Part shown: piece by piece, positions 1-10,139 of the stretch
Layout: every line of letters begins with the position of its first letter
How positions within the stretch are numbered: the first letter of the stretch is position 1
Source: Diphasiastrum complanatum
Lineage: Eukaryota; Streptophyta; Lycopodiopsida; Lycopodiales; Lycopodiaceae
Direction of reading: 5' to 3'
DNA length: 64,000 bases
Assembly (NCBI GenBank): GCA_029204225.1
Contig: CM055097.1
Span: forward strand, 71,207,952-71,271,951
The notes under the pieces: model-generated
Seen by the model: the letters and a program-made list of their open reading frames with translations, nothing else
What the model was told of the DNA's origin: nothing
Database searches by the model: none
Position numbers and translations under genes: made by a program

Positions 1-262
1 AATGCGCTTCGACACACTATGATTGGGACCCCATTTGGCGTACCAGTCAACAAGACCTCTTCTAGACACTGCAACAAACAGGTACAATCCTTGATTATGA
101 TTAGTGTCTTGTTGAACTCTCTTATCTATTACATCTTGAAGAAGTCATTTCTAGATATATTGTTGGTCTGGAAAATGCACTTCACTATGATGTCACTTCT
201 CTTCGTCCTATGTCCTTAGCACAAGCTATGTCACTTGCCAATTCTCTTTAGCATACCTTTTC
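1..262 (+). pseudogene. Ty3/gypsy gag fragment, decayed
   Basis: Conceptual translation across two frames gives a retrotransposon gag core. A stretch around 60-150 reads like the 'LQQTG...DY' segment, and 153-245 reads RYIVGLENALHYDVTSL followed by RPMSLAQAMSLAN, the usual end of the Retrotrans_gag domain in plant Ty3/gypsy elements. Several stops and frame changes interrupt it and no start codon can be trusted. The window edge cuts off the 5' side. Downstream sequence has no zinc knuckle or protease, so this is an isolated relic. The family call rests on remembered gag patterns, not on a search. Confidence 0.6.
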
Positions 263-1609
263 CGATCAGATTCCCTCTCAACCTTGCTTTACCTCTAACA
301 AATCATATCCTCCTCCACACACTACTTGTTTGGCTGCGGCAGCTGTTAGGTGACATTGGTATGAAGCAAACACAAAGATTTGTGAGAAAAAGAACTACTT
401 TAATTTGTTGTGCTTGGGATGCTTGATGTACTATATTTCTATGCTTAGTTAGCATGCTATCATGGAGGCATGTTCTATGAACGCTATTATTAGTTTCCTG
501 AATACGTTAATGACTGGGGGAGAGAGTTAAAAGAGTGCCATCCTTAACCTTATGTCTTTGATGCTTCTTTTTCTCGCTCTAGATGGTTGGGCTAATCTTT
601 ATCAAGCCCCAGTTCTTCTACATCTTGTACTCTTTCTTTATTACGGTGATTAATACACCTCGGTGTGGAAGTTTGTTGGAGAGCATCTTTTCTTCCCGTA
701 ATGAATCCGTGTGGTTAGCTGATTACTATTTAGTCACGAGCTCAGGGCACGGAGGGTGGATCTAGATTGTATCCTACAGGGCGGATCGTGAGCATTCAAT
801 TTGTTGCTTTTAACCAGCACCTAGCTGTTTTCAGTTAGTGCGGTCATACCATTCATGGGTCTACGTCTACGTGAACCCATCATGAAGTAAAGAAGCTAAC
901 AATCATGGATTCAAATCTTAGTCTGTCCATCCATATTATGATTTATGGATTTCTAACAGCATCCCCACGAAGTTAGCCGGGTCCACCAACACTAGTTCCC
1001 AACCCCACACATGAAGGTGGAAAAGTGTACTTATTTTCACTACAACTTTTGTACTTTTCTCCTCTCTTGAGTGTGAGTAGGGTCTTCAAGCATTCTCCTT
1101 TCATTGGTTCTATCTATAAGGTCCAACAGTCAATTACACAAGACCATGTTCTCTATAAATAAATAAAAAATCTTTCTGAACCAGTCCCATCCCATGGTTT
1201 TGTGGTTCTTTGATATCATGCAGCACAACCCCTATCTTAAATTTTGAGATAAATTTACAACTATAAAGTATATACCTTGTACTATCAAGTTACATATCTT
1301 TATTAGTACAATATCGATTCATAGTGACCTCCCTACCTCATGTGCCTTTCAATAGTATTGCAAGATGTGCACCTCCTTTCAATTATTTGACTAGCAAGCA
1401 TTGTCTTAGCAATACTACTCCCAATGTAGTTATGGTGTCCCATATACTTTCACTGAATTGCAATTCGATGCTGATTGAATAGCAATTCCACTTCGAATCC
1501 GATTTGGACAATTCGAATCTCCGAATCGGATTTCTCTAAGAAACAAATTTCTCATAGGACCCGATTACAAAGGGGTCCCGTTTTTTTCTCTTTTTTTGTT
1601 GTTCTTCAT

Positions 1610-1614
<5 letters not shown>
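263..1614. other. No gene recognised
   Basis: AT-rich sequence with only short, unconvincing open frames. I see no domain motif, RNA gene or repeat unit. It is probably decayed retrotransposon or intergenic DNA downstream of the gag relic. Confidence 0.5.

Positions 1615-1696
<82 letters not shown>
1615..1696. repeat. Compound microsatellite (GT)n(GA)n
   Basis: Pure GT repeats (about 15 units, 1615-1644) pass directly into pure GA repeats (about 26 units, 1645-1696) with no interruption. A six-frame translation gives artificial Cys-Val and Arg-Glu runs here, which are not a gene. Confidence 0.97.
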
Positions 1697-1700
<4 letters not shown>

Positions 1701-2573
1701 TTAATGTCTTTGTTGATGCCAAAAAGCATATAAGACCAAGTAGTACATCACAAGTGTGTAGCAATCATAGGAGCATATTAACTCTGTAACCTAATAAAGA
1801 AAAGAACATAAACGAAAATGCATAATGCGTGTCAAGATATAAAAATTAAGTATCCATGATAGATAGATACAATCCTTTAGAATTATTGGAAAAAATCCAT
1901 AATCCGAAGACCAGTGGGTGGTGTAGCAACTGTAGTAGAGTGTTGAGGTCGTCTAGAATGTCTCAATACATGCCGACGTCGATTGTGATGAGATAACTGA
2001 GAGTGCATTCTATGCAAGGAAGGCAATGATCTTGAAAGAAGAATTTTCATGTCATATTGGGGCTAGGGTTTAGGAGAGTATATCTTTACCCTCATCCCTC
2101 CCTTTAGGGCTATTGTGTTGTATCGACAATTGATTGTTGGAAGTTTCCAACATCATCAGAATCTCCAACGAAGGTAAATGTAAATAAATAGTAAGGGTTT
2201 TCAATGCCTCGCTTTTGTAAATAAATGTAATTAAATAAGTGAGACACCACATGATGGTGCAATGTCCTCACACGATAAGTGCCGAATTATAAATGTGCCT
2301 TGAAGCAAAATAGTGTCTAGACATAAATGTGCCTCAAAGCACGATAGAAACTCTTGTGGTGGTCCCACTAAAAAGAAATACCATGAACCTCGTAAAAGTC
2401 AGGTTGCTTGAAAAAAATACAAAAGCCAAGCTAATTTAGACTTATATGGTTTAGTTTGGACCAATAGGCTTTTGCCACATAGTAAGGGACAAACTCTTGG
2501 TATTTTATGTTCTCCAAGCTCATTTGTGAATAACAAACATTGAAGAGTTCCCTCGTACTGAGTCTTATGTGAA

Positions 2574-2576
<3 letters not shown>
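1697..2576. other. No gene recognised
   Basis: No coding motif or repeat structure seen between the two microsatellites. Confidence 0.5.
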
Positions 2577-2615
<39 letters not shown>

Positions 2616-2624
2616 GGGGGGGGG
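2577..2624. repeat. GA microsatellite plus poly-G run
   Basis: About 18 GA units (2577-2612) followed by an 11-base G run (2614-2624). Confidence 0.95.
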
Positions 2625-3727
2625 ATTTGTCATGAACTTATTCTCTTGCCTCAGTGTGAACACATTAGACTTGTAGATATCAAAATGATCATTGTAAATA
2701 TTGAAATGGCTCACACCAGCTTGTGGTGTTTTGTAAGAACATGTAAATAGCCGATTTTGTCTAACTTGTTGACCTGCTTGTATTTGGTATTGGGTGCTGG
2801 GTCTTTATTTAGGAGCTACTAGACTGCCCTCCTAAAAGGTAGGGAAGTTAATCAGTCAACAGGATACGTGTCATATGCTCACTGGGACACTTGGCCCAAT
2901 GTATGAGTGACACATATCGGACGGTCCTACTCACTTGCCTATGCATACTGCCAAGTGGCGAGTATCGACTATGCATGGGGTTTGCCATGTGTTGACATTA
3001 GGATGAGTCAAGGTCAAGAGGGTGCTTGAGGTAGAAGGGCATGGGAGCTTAAGAGGGAGGACCAGATAACCAATAAAGTGGATAATTGGTGCCTACTTTG
3101 GTGTCTTCAGGGTTTGGTTGAGATAGCTTTGTGAGATTGGTAGCGAGCAGTTGCTTTCCCAACTTGTGTGGAATTTGGCATCACTTTTATCTTCAATTAG
3201 GATTTGATGTGCGCTTGTGGGCCAACGCCCTACTGTAGGTGGTATTTGAATATTTTGGAGCCCATAAAATCACAGATTGGAGCCCTATAGTGGATTGCTG
3301 GTCTTTTGGCAGCCTTTGAGCATCTCCTGCTAATTTTCTTGCTTCCTCTCTTCTCTTTTGTAAAAATCCAACCCTCTCTGGATTTGAAACAGTGTTTGTA
3401 ACCTTTTCAATTTTTAGTATTTTTTAGATCTGTCAATTGCAATAGATTTCTTGTGGTAGGTCACTGGGGGTAACGCTATCTTGTTCAATGATTATCCCTC
3501 ACTTTTGTTGTCAGTTTGAAACCCTTATGTGCTGATTTTTTAAGAAAAAATATTTGTATGTTGTCTCAATTTGGCTATAGAAGGTCTATTCTATCCAGTT
3601 CTTTCAGAAGTTCAAGGTAATTCATTTGCATAGTTAGTTTGTGGTGGGAAAAGCTCATTTGTGTTTTGCTGCTGGATTTTGCATAGTTTTGCATAGTAGT
3701 TCGCTTTTCCTAGCCATTCTTCTACTA
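2625..3727. other. Non-coding; possible LTR or leader of the next gypsy relic
   Basis: No open frame of interest. It lies directly upstream of a gag initiation-like segment at 3728, so it may hold the LTR and leader of that element. I could not find a matching second LTR or a clear primer-binding site. Confidence 0.3.
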
Positions 3728-4860
3728 TGGCATCTTCAAGCGATACTATTCATGATTCTCAGAGGATTGATGCACTTTTTGCCAAGGTTGATGGCATGGA
3801 GTTTATGCTAACCTAGACAGTGAAATTAGGAGTGACTTTGTAGATGTCTTTACTGACGATTTTCCATCTGCGTTACTACCTAGTAGAAATGTTGAACATA
3901 AAATTGAGTTTTTCCCACATCTTGTCTTGTTAATAATTAGAAGTAGCTTTCACCTTTTGCCTCGCCGATCATTCTAGTAAAAAAGGACAGGTCTTGGTGT
4001 ATTTGTGGAGATTATTGAGGCCTAAATAAGATAGCTATTAAGCATCAATATCCTACGCCAAGTATTGATGACTTGCTTGATGCTTTTCATGGTGCTATTG
4101 TGTTTAGTAAGATAGACCTAAAGAGTGGGTATCATCAGATTAGAGTTCATGAAAAGGATGTTCATGAAACTACCTTCTGAACTCGATTTGGTCACTATGA
4201 GCATCTTGTGATGCCCTTTGGTCTAACGAACGCCCCAGCTAAATTCATGATGTTGATGAATGATGTGCTCGGACCGTAAATGGGTAAGTTTGTTGTAAAT
4301 TTTATTGATGACATTCTGACTTAGTGTAAGTGAGGTCAAGCATGTGACTCACCTTAGGACTGTGTTGTCTACCTTGAGGAAAAACAAATTGTTTGCTGAT
4401 GCAAAAATGAGCGAACTCTTTAGAAAAGAAATTGAGTATTTAGGTCATATTGTGAGTATTGATGGAGTAATAAGTTGCTATGATCATTCTATAGCTTGTG
4501 CCAACATTGCAATATTTCTAGGATTGGCAGTGTTTTGTAGAAAATATGTTAAGGATTACTCATGTATCACGACACCTTTGACTGACTTGAGTCAAAAGAA
4601 CAAGTTTGGTGAATGGACTAAACTACAACAAGCAAGCTTTGATCAATTAAATCAAAGCTATCGTTGAGTGTGTCAAAAATTGTTGACCCTTAAAACTCTA
4701 TGGATGTCACTCGCATCCATATCCTTGATATGGATGCGAGTGACATTGTTGTGAGGGCGATGCTGATGTAGGAGGGAAGGCCTATAGCCTTCGAGAGCAA
4801 GAAGCTCACCTCGGTGTAACAAAATTATCCAACTCAAGAGAAAGAGTTGTTTATGAATCC
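3728..4860 (+). pseudogene. Ty3/gypsy gag-pol relic (gag N-term fused to RT/RNase H)
   Basis: A gag-like start (MASSSDTIHDSQRIDALF) at 3728 is followed within about 100 bp by reverse-transcriptase sequence, so most of gag and the protease are deleted. RT landmarks follow in order: DFVDVFTDDFPS (3832), SPIILVKKDRSW (~3963), PTPSIDDLLDAFHGAIVFSK then IDLKSGYHQIRV (~4050-4150), [16 protein letters not shown] (~4203) and FIDDIL at the catalytic aspartates (~4302). The RT-RNase H linker is at 4344-4660. The RNase H start MDASDIV and PIAFESKKLTSV lies at 4731-4820. Stops and frameshifts are frequent, so it cannot be functional. It is typical of plant chromovirus-like or other gypsy elements; the lineage is not resolved. 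Confidence 0.85.
4704..4746. repeat. Perfect 20-bp inverted repeat (hairpin)
   Basis: Arms 4704-4723 and 4727-4746 are exact reverse complements separated by 3 bases (CTT). The right arm encodes the MDASDI motif that opens the RNase H domain of the surrounding gypsy relic. The left arm is therefore an inverted copy of that coding stretch. Confidence 0.95.
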
Positions 4861-4979
4861 CCTCATGCATCACTATCCTTTTTCCTACATACCAATGCTC
4901 TCCTCCCACCACACCAACCCCATGCATCCACTCTTCTCCACCTTCACCAAGCATAAACGGCCACTTGACGATGAGCTTT

Positions 4980-5440
4980 TGTAGATTGGAGAAAGATCTT
5001 GACAAAGAAAGTGCACTCTCCCTCTTCAATTCCTCCTTCTACATTCCCTATCTCCAATCTGTCTCTACTCTCTCCTTCCAATTTCTCTCTCTACTCAATC
5101 TTCCATCTCATTCTTTCTACCTCTCTTTCTCCCTATCTACCATCTTCCTCTTTATCTTTCTCCCTTCCTATTTCTCCATATCTTCTATCTACTTCCCTAA
5201 ATCTCTCCCATCTCTCTCTAACACTCTCCTCGGCCCTTCTCTCTCATCAACCTATCCTACTCTCACTCCCATCCAATTTCTCTCACTATATCTCCCTAAG
5301 TTTCCTATTCCTACTACTTTTAAATCCTCCTCAATTCCTCTCTAACTTAACCTCTCATAATTTCTCTCTCTACCCATGGCCTACTCTCTCTCTACAACCT
5401 CTCACATATCCTCTCTAGCTCCCTCTCTACATACTCAAGT
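4980..5440. repeat. CT-rich low-complexity tract
   Basis: Dense TCTCTC/CCTCC polypyrimidine sequence on the plus strand. Two overlapping Ser/Leu/Phe-rich open frames exist here only because the composition avoids stops. It begins where the gypsy RNase H similarity ends. Confidence 0.85.
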
Positions 5441-6172
5441 TAGAGGTTACTTCTTGAAAGAAATTTGTTAAGCTCAAGCTTAGAAAGAATTATGTTATTT
5501 TTAGCATGGCAAATTTAGAAAAACAATTTCCTACTTAAATTCAAAAAGTTTTCCCTTCATGGGATTTGTCTGTTATAGCAACAATAATCGATGGATACTT
5601 GCATAGTAGCATACTGCACAACTTGACGAGGAACTTTCAAAATTATAATGACAATGGGATCAACAACAAAGTAATCAAGAATTCCAGTAGAGCAAAGAAG
5701 CTTTAGCAAGAATGAAATCAAAAGAACACTTCACAATAATAAATTGCTCCCCATTAATAGTATTGTAGGGATTATCTAAACTACAAAACCTTTGATTTGT
5801 GCACATAGTCAAATAGACAATCCTCATTTTAAAAAGTAAGAAGGCATTGCATTTTACTAGCTTTTTTGTTCTTATCATATCCCCTTATCTAGAATAGATG
5901 ATGCCAAAAGTATTGCAAAGCTTTTGTTTTCTCAAATGGAACTTACTTGATCCCAAAAGATAGCAGAATGTGCCAAAGCAAAAAACTCCTAGAAAATACT
6001 TGATCTGCCAAGAACATGCATATATCATAATCTAATCCACAAGGTGAAGACCATGACCCCACAACTAATTCCCTTGAGATTTGACTTCACATTTCCTCTT
6101 CTTGAAAGCGAATATTGTGGATCTATATTGCATACTACACAGTACAAACGAGGTTTCAACAAGAAAACCAAC
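5441..6172. other. No gene recognised; would be GPC1-like intron if that gene is intact
   Basis: AT-rich with no recognisable exon. I looked on the minus strand for the next GPC1/DUF2838 exon, which in the family encodes a membrane-spanning stretch after the NK residues, and did not find it. Confidence 0.45.
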
Positions 6173-7284
6173 CTTGTTGAGGAGTTGCTCATGCTCATAT
6201 GCTCGTCTTGCGATTTTATCAGCATGCTTTGATATAATTTTCTTAGTTTGCGCTACCACCTACACATGCCCATCCAAATGACACACTTCTTAATGGAAAA
6301 TTTAAAATGAGAAAATACACTGTGAAGCATTATAAAACAAGAACATTGTGGTATAGGCATTGCCACAAAGTTCTTGAATAAAAAGTGTCATTGTCTATGG
6401 CTGGATGTAAGGTAATTAGCTATTAATGACTTTCATATGAAGGTCCATCTCAAGTGCGGGCACACATGCAAAAAGAAAAGAGGGATATGAACTTTTTGCT
6501 ATTTACGACTTGCATATAAAGTTGCATCTAACGGACCGAGTTCTTGCAATAAAGTCCTTAGCAATGAACACATAGTATTGCCTTTTGCAAGGCAATGCCA
6601 AAAACAACTCTACACGGTCGTAGTTTTTCATGACAACATTGTCCTAGCCAAGACCAACATATTTCGGTTGCCATGATCCCCAATTCCTTGGTAGCATATA
6701 AACAAAAATACTTGACAAATCTTTTTCCCATTAAAGCAATATTCCCTTTTATTTCAATGTGAATGGATACAGGTTACCAGGCATTATAATTTCACATGCC
6801 AAACCGTCTTTGGATGAATGGTAGATAGCTCGTCACCATGTCGGTTATGGGCTTACCTGGCTCCGTGCTGATGTCATCATCAGTCCATAACCAACCGGCT
6901 CTATACTCAGAAAATTAGGTACAGGTTTTTTTTTAGATCGAAAAGTTCTGATTGCGATTGTGCAGTAGAACTGACTGGATATGGCCAGTTTCACCCAGAA
7001 CCCTCTGCTGTTGAGATTCCTAGGCGGGCGAAACCGGCTCAACCCAGCAGCCAGTCCCACAATACGAAAACGAAGCAACTCTGGAAAAAAGAAGGTTATG
7101 TTCACACCATGCAACAAGCAACAACAACACATGCGCACACAAAGAATAGCCTACCATTGCATTGAATTCAGAACAAAAAAGAATTTACCCTTGGAGATGG
7201 CTGCAAAGCTCTCCTTTTTTTGAGATCAGGTGTAAGTTTGTGGGTCCAATCTGATTCTAATTCCTCCCCAGCAGCAGCAGCCAT
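6173..7284 (-). CDS. GPC1: Glycerophosphocholine acyltransferase 1-like (DUF2838), 5' exons only
   Basis: Two minus-strand exons can be joined in phase. Exon 1 (7284-7189, 32 codons) starts MAAAAGEELESDWTHKL and ends at an AGG|GTAAAT donor. Exon 2 (6259-6173, 29 codons) follows a TGTAG acceptor, reads VVAQTKKIISKHADKIARR then AYEHEQLLNK, and ends at AAG|GTTGGT. Exon 2 closely matches the soluble N-terminal segment of plant GPC1 proteins (VAQTKEILSKQA..IAKQAEEHE..NKV, recalled from the family). GPC1 acylates glycerophosphocholine to lysophosphatidylcholine in ER phospholipid recycling. The membrane-spanning exons that should follow are not visible down to position 1. Either a very long intron carries the gene out of the window, or this is a truncated copy. 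The exon 2 match carries most of the weight; exon 1 rests on phase and context. Confidence 0.5.
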
Positions 7285-7480
7285 CTCACAAGACAATTTT
7301 GCTCTTGAATCTGACGCTTTTTCCAGCTCAGAATCGATCAATGCCCAGCTCTCTCCTCCTCTTATCTTCCCTCCTCTTCTCTGGTGCCGATCGGTAATAG
7401 TTGAGAAGTGAACGTGAAGCTGAGCAAGAGCAAGAAGCAGGCGAGAAATAAAAAGAGAGTGCAAAACGGGGAAATTGTTG
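7285..7480 (-). promoter_or_regulatory. Putative GA-rich 5' leader of the GPC1-like gene
   Basis: Immediately upstream of the putative minus-strand ATG the transcript strand is GA-rich (GGAGGGAAGATAAGAGG and similar), typical of plant 5' leaders, and GC content rises relative to the surroundings. No clear TATA box could be fixed. Confidence 0.3.
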
Positions 7481-7750
7481 AGTGCCAAGTGTCCCCTAGT
7501 AAGGCATGATGAGACTAGCTTTGCTTATTGGGTTGACACCAGGCTGCTGACCCCATCACAAACCTCCTATATACAAGATAAGCATATTCTTACTCTTTTG
7601 CGTATTATTTAATCTTAGAAAGTAAGTCCGTGTATGGCCTAGTCATACATTTTTAATCAAGATGAATGAGCCTATTCCTTCCACACCATAACTAACGTGT
7701 TAGTCATAATGCAGCCATCATGTGATGATGACCTTGGTGATCTGACCCAC

Positions 7751-7905
7751 CATCTCTTCCATGATGGTATCATACATCCTCAACCTTAGGTCTTTGGGAG
7801 CCCATCACCCTAATGACATGGTGGTTATCTCTTCCAAGATGGTATCATACATCCTCACCCTTAGGTCTTTGGGAGCCCATCACCGTAATGACATGGTGGT
7901 TTGCA
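7751..7905. repeat. Two-copy tandem duplication, ~75-bp unit
   Basis: The segment containing GATGGTATCATACATCCTC, TTAGGTCTTTGGGAGCCC and AATGACATGGTGGTT occurs twice with a 75-bp period and few differences. It is non-coding, although the repeat leaves an open frame with a duplicated peptide. Confidence 0.9.
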
Positions 7906-9743
7906 ATATGCTCCAGTTAGTCTCAGTCCTCCCCGTAATCATGACTCATATTAAAAGTTTCAAAAATTCTTAATCATTAGATGGTCCTATGTTCACCCTT
8001 AGTCATGACTCTGAATTTTCATGTTGCTTCTATCAATTAGTGAAGCAAAAGTTGCCTTTTTGGCCTTGCCTTGTCAAAAGCAATGAATAGTCTTGTTGAT
8101 GATGCCTTTACAAAGGCAATGCTATGTATTAAGATGGATCAATGAAGTTCGTATAAAAGTCGTTATTAAAGGAAGCATCCAAGAGTTTTGGGAAATATCT
8201 TGTATTTGATAAGTGTATTTTACTTGAATGTTGTAAGTATACATTCATAATGATGCATGTGCCAACTTTAGAGTCTAAATTGTGCATGACATCATGAGCA
8301 TGCAACATAGAACTTGCTTGTTCTTTGGTCCAAATACTCTCTTGCAATTATCCACGACACAATACTGCAATGTGAAGATTGCACGTCCTAAAGATTTGTC
8401 CTACAAACATTTCATGGCCCATATAATCCAAGGTATACTATGGCATGCCACACTCCTTATTTTCACCACTTTGCTCATCTCTCTCGACTCAATGAGAGTT
8501 CTATAGATAACAATAGCAAGAGCAATAGTCCTATCTTCTCAAGGGAGAACAAGTCGACTCGACTCATTCGACACCTTCGACGATTGTCGACTATCACTAG
8601 TCAAAATGGAGCTCATCATTTGCTCTGTACACTACAGACTATGTTGTCGTTCACTATGCAGTAACTGCATATATCACAACTGTCACCCGCACAATTGTAA
8701 TATTCTTCACGACTACTGCAACCGATGTCTATATACATAAAATGAACCAGAATCCATGTACAGAGAAGGTGAGTCAATAATAAGTGGTAGCATGAATCAG
8801 AGTTCCTCTGTTAACTCCCTTATATCAAACTATCTGATTCATAGGATCAGAGATTTTAGAGAGAGTGAAAGTAATTCAAGAAGTGGAGATAGTATTCAAT
8901 CTGTAACTAGCACAGTAAGATCAAAGCACATAGTGCGCTACTACTGTGACCCATTCTCGGGCACAGGATCATCATCTGATCGTTGTATTCACAACAATTT
9001 GATTCAGACTATTTTTCTCATGTGTGTTTTGCACTGACGCCCTGATAATTTCTTTCTCTTGTACTGATACTCATTCCACGACTCATTCGGAATGTCTATC
9101 TCGAAGGAAGCATGGCTATCATAGACGCCTAACTGTCTCGCCCCCTTCATGGTTGTCATTGACACCTACTAAGATATTCCTCTCGATCCAAGTAATAGTC
9201 TGAATCAACAAATTGGTAAAGATCCTGTCATAATATAACGTTGAGGTTTTCTCTTGACTGGATTTCATATTCAGTAGGAGTGGTGTCAAAGCTGATAAAC
9301 AATTCCCAATACAATTATTCCGTTTCATATAAACCCGACAAGATTTGGCATTGGTTTAGGGGTTTGTTGCATCATGGGACCATCATACCTTGGTTGAGTC
9401 TTGCTCATTGAAGGGCAATCATCAACCTTAGTCTTTCCCTTGCCATTGCACTTTCCATTGAAGGCTGCGTGATTGCACTTTCCCTTGGATTTTGTGCTAA
9501 ACTGCCTTCAAGTCGCCCTATTGACAATGGTTCCCCTTGTAATTCATCATTAAGAAATCTTTGCAAGGATTTTGCCAAGAGAATTGGTAAAATCTGCTAG
9601 ACTATGTCAGTTGTCAATTTCTTGACTTCCTCAGTTACCATTGGCTTGATATATTCTACCAGCTTTGTCTTCTATGATGTCATTGTTCTTTTCCCATGGG
9701 TGTGTCTATGTACTTGGGGACTTTTGTCGAGTTTTCCTACCAT
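7906..9743. other. No gene recognised
   Basis: Contains moderately long open frames (for example 8756-9037, Ser-rich) but no recognisable domain. Sequence style with repeated GTCGACT-like words near 8560-8600 suggests old LTR material flanking Copia A. Confidence 0.4.
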
Positions 9744-9960
9744 TGATGTGAATCAGTCGGCTTTGTGCCCATTGTTGTGAACCTTGAAATTTCGGAGGAG
9801 TGCTTAAACTTCGGACACTTGAAGACTTTGAGCACTTCGAAGTCGAACACGTCTGATTCACTGATACAAAGCTCAGATAGAGTCGATCTTTGCAGTTGTG
9901 ATCTGTCCTCTTCCGAACTACAAACTGACACTACAGATCTGATGTAAAATTTATAAACAA
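9744..9960 (-). repeat. Probable left (3') LTR of Copia A, boundary approximate
   Basis: Starting at TGATGTGAATCAGTCGGC this region matches 31031 onward (TGCTGTGAATCAGTCGGC) for about 50 bp, and both continue with similar TTCGGAC/ACTTCGA-rich words. It sits on the 3' side of the minus-strand Copia A coding remains, as expected for a 3' LTR. The outer end could not be fixed. Confidence 0.45.
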
Positions 9961-10139
9961 TAGATAATGTTTAATCAGCTAAAAACCGAGAAACAACGAA
10001 AGTATAATCTACTGATAACAAGCACCATAAAATCATTCACAGATTATGCAAGTCAGACAGATAACTACAATTCATCTATTTTCAGAATTGAGCTTACGAC
10101 AATGTTTTTGTGTGTCTGAATTGTCACTCAGTTCATGTG

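Noticed and set aside
1475-1789. Open frame with Cys-Val and Arg-Glu runs
   Set aside because: Translation of a GT/GA microsatellite.
4965-5418. Overlapping Ser/Leu/Phe-rich open frames
   Set aside because: Same composition effect in a polypyrimidine tract following the gypsy relic.
8756-9037. 93-codon Ser-rich open frame
   Set aside because: No recognisable domain, probable LTR or intergenic sequence, no splice or promoter context.
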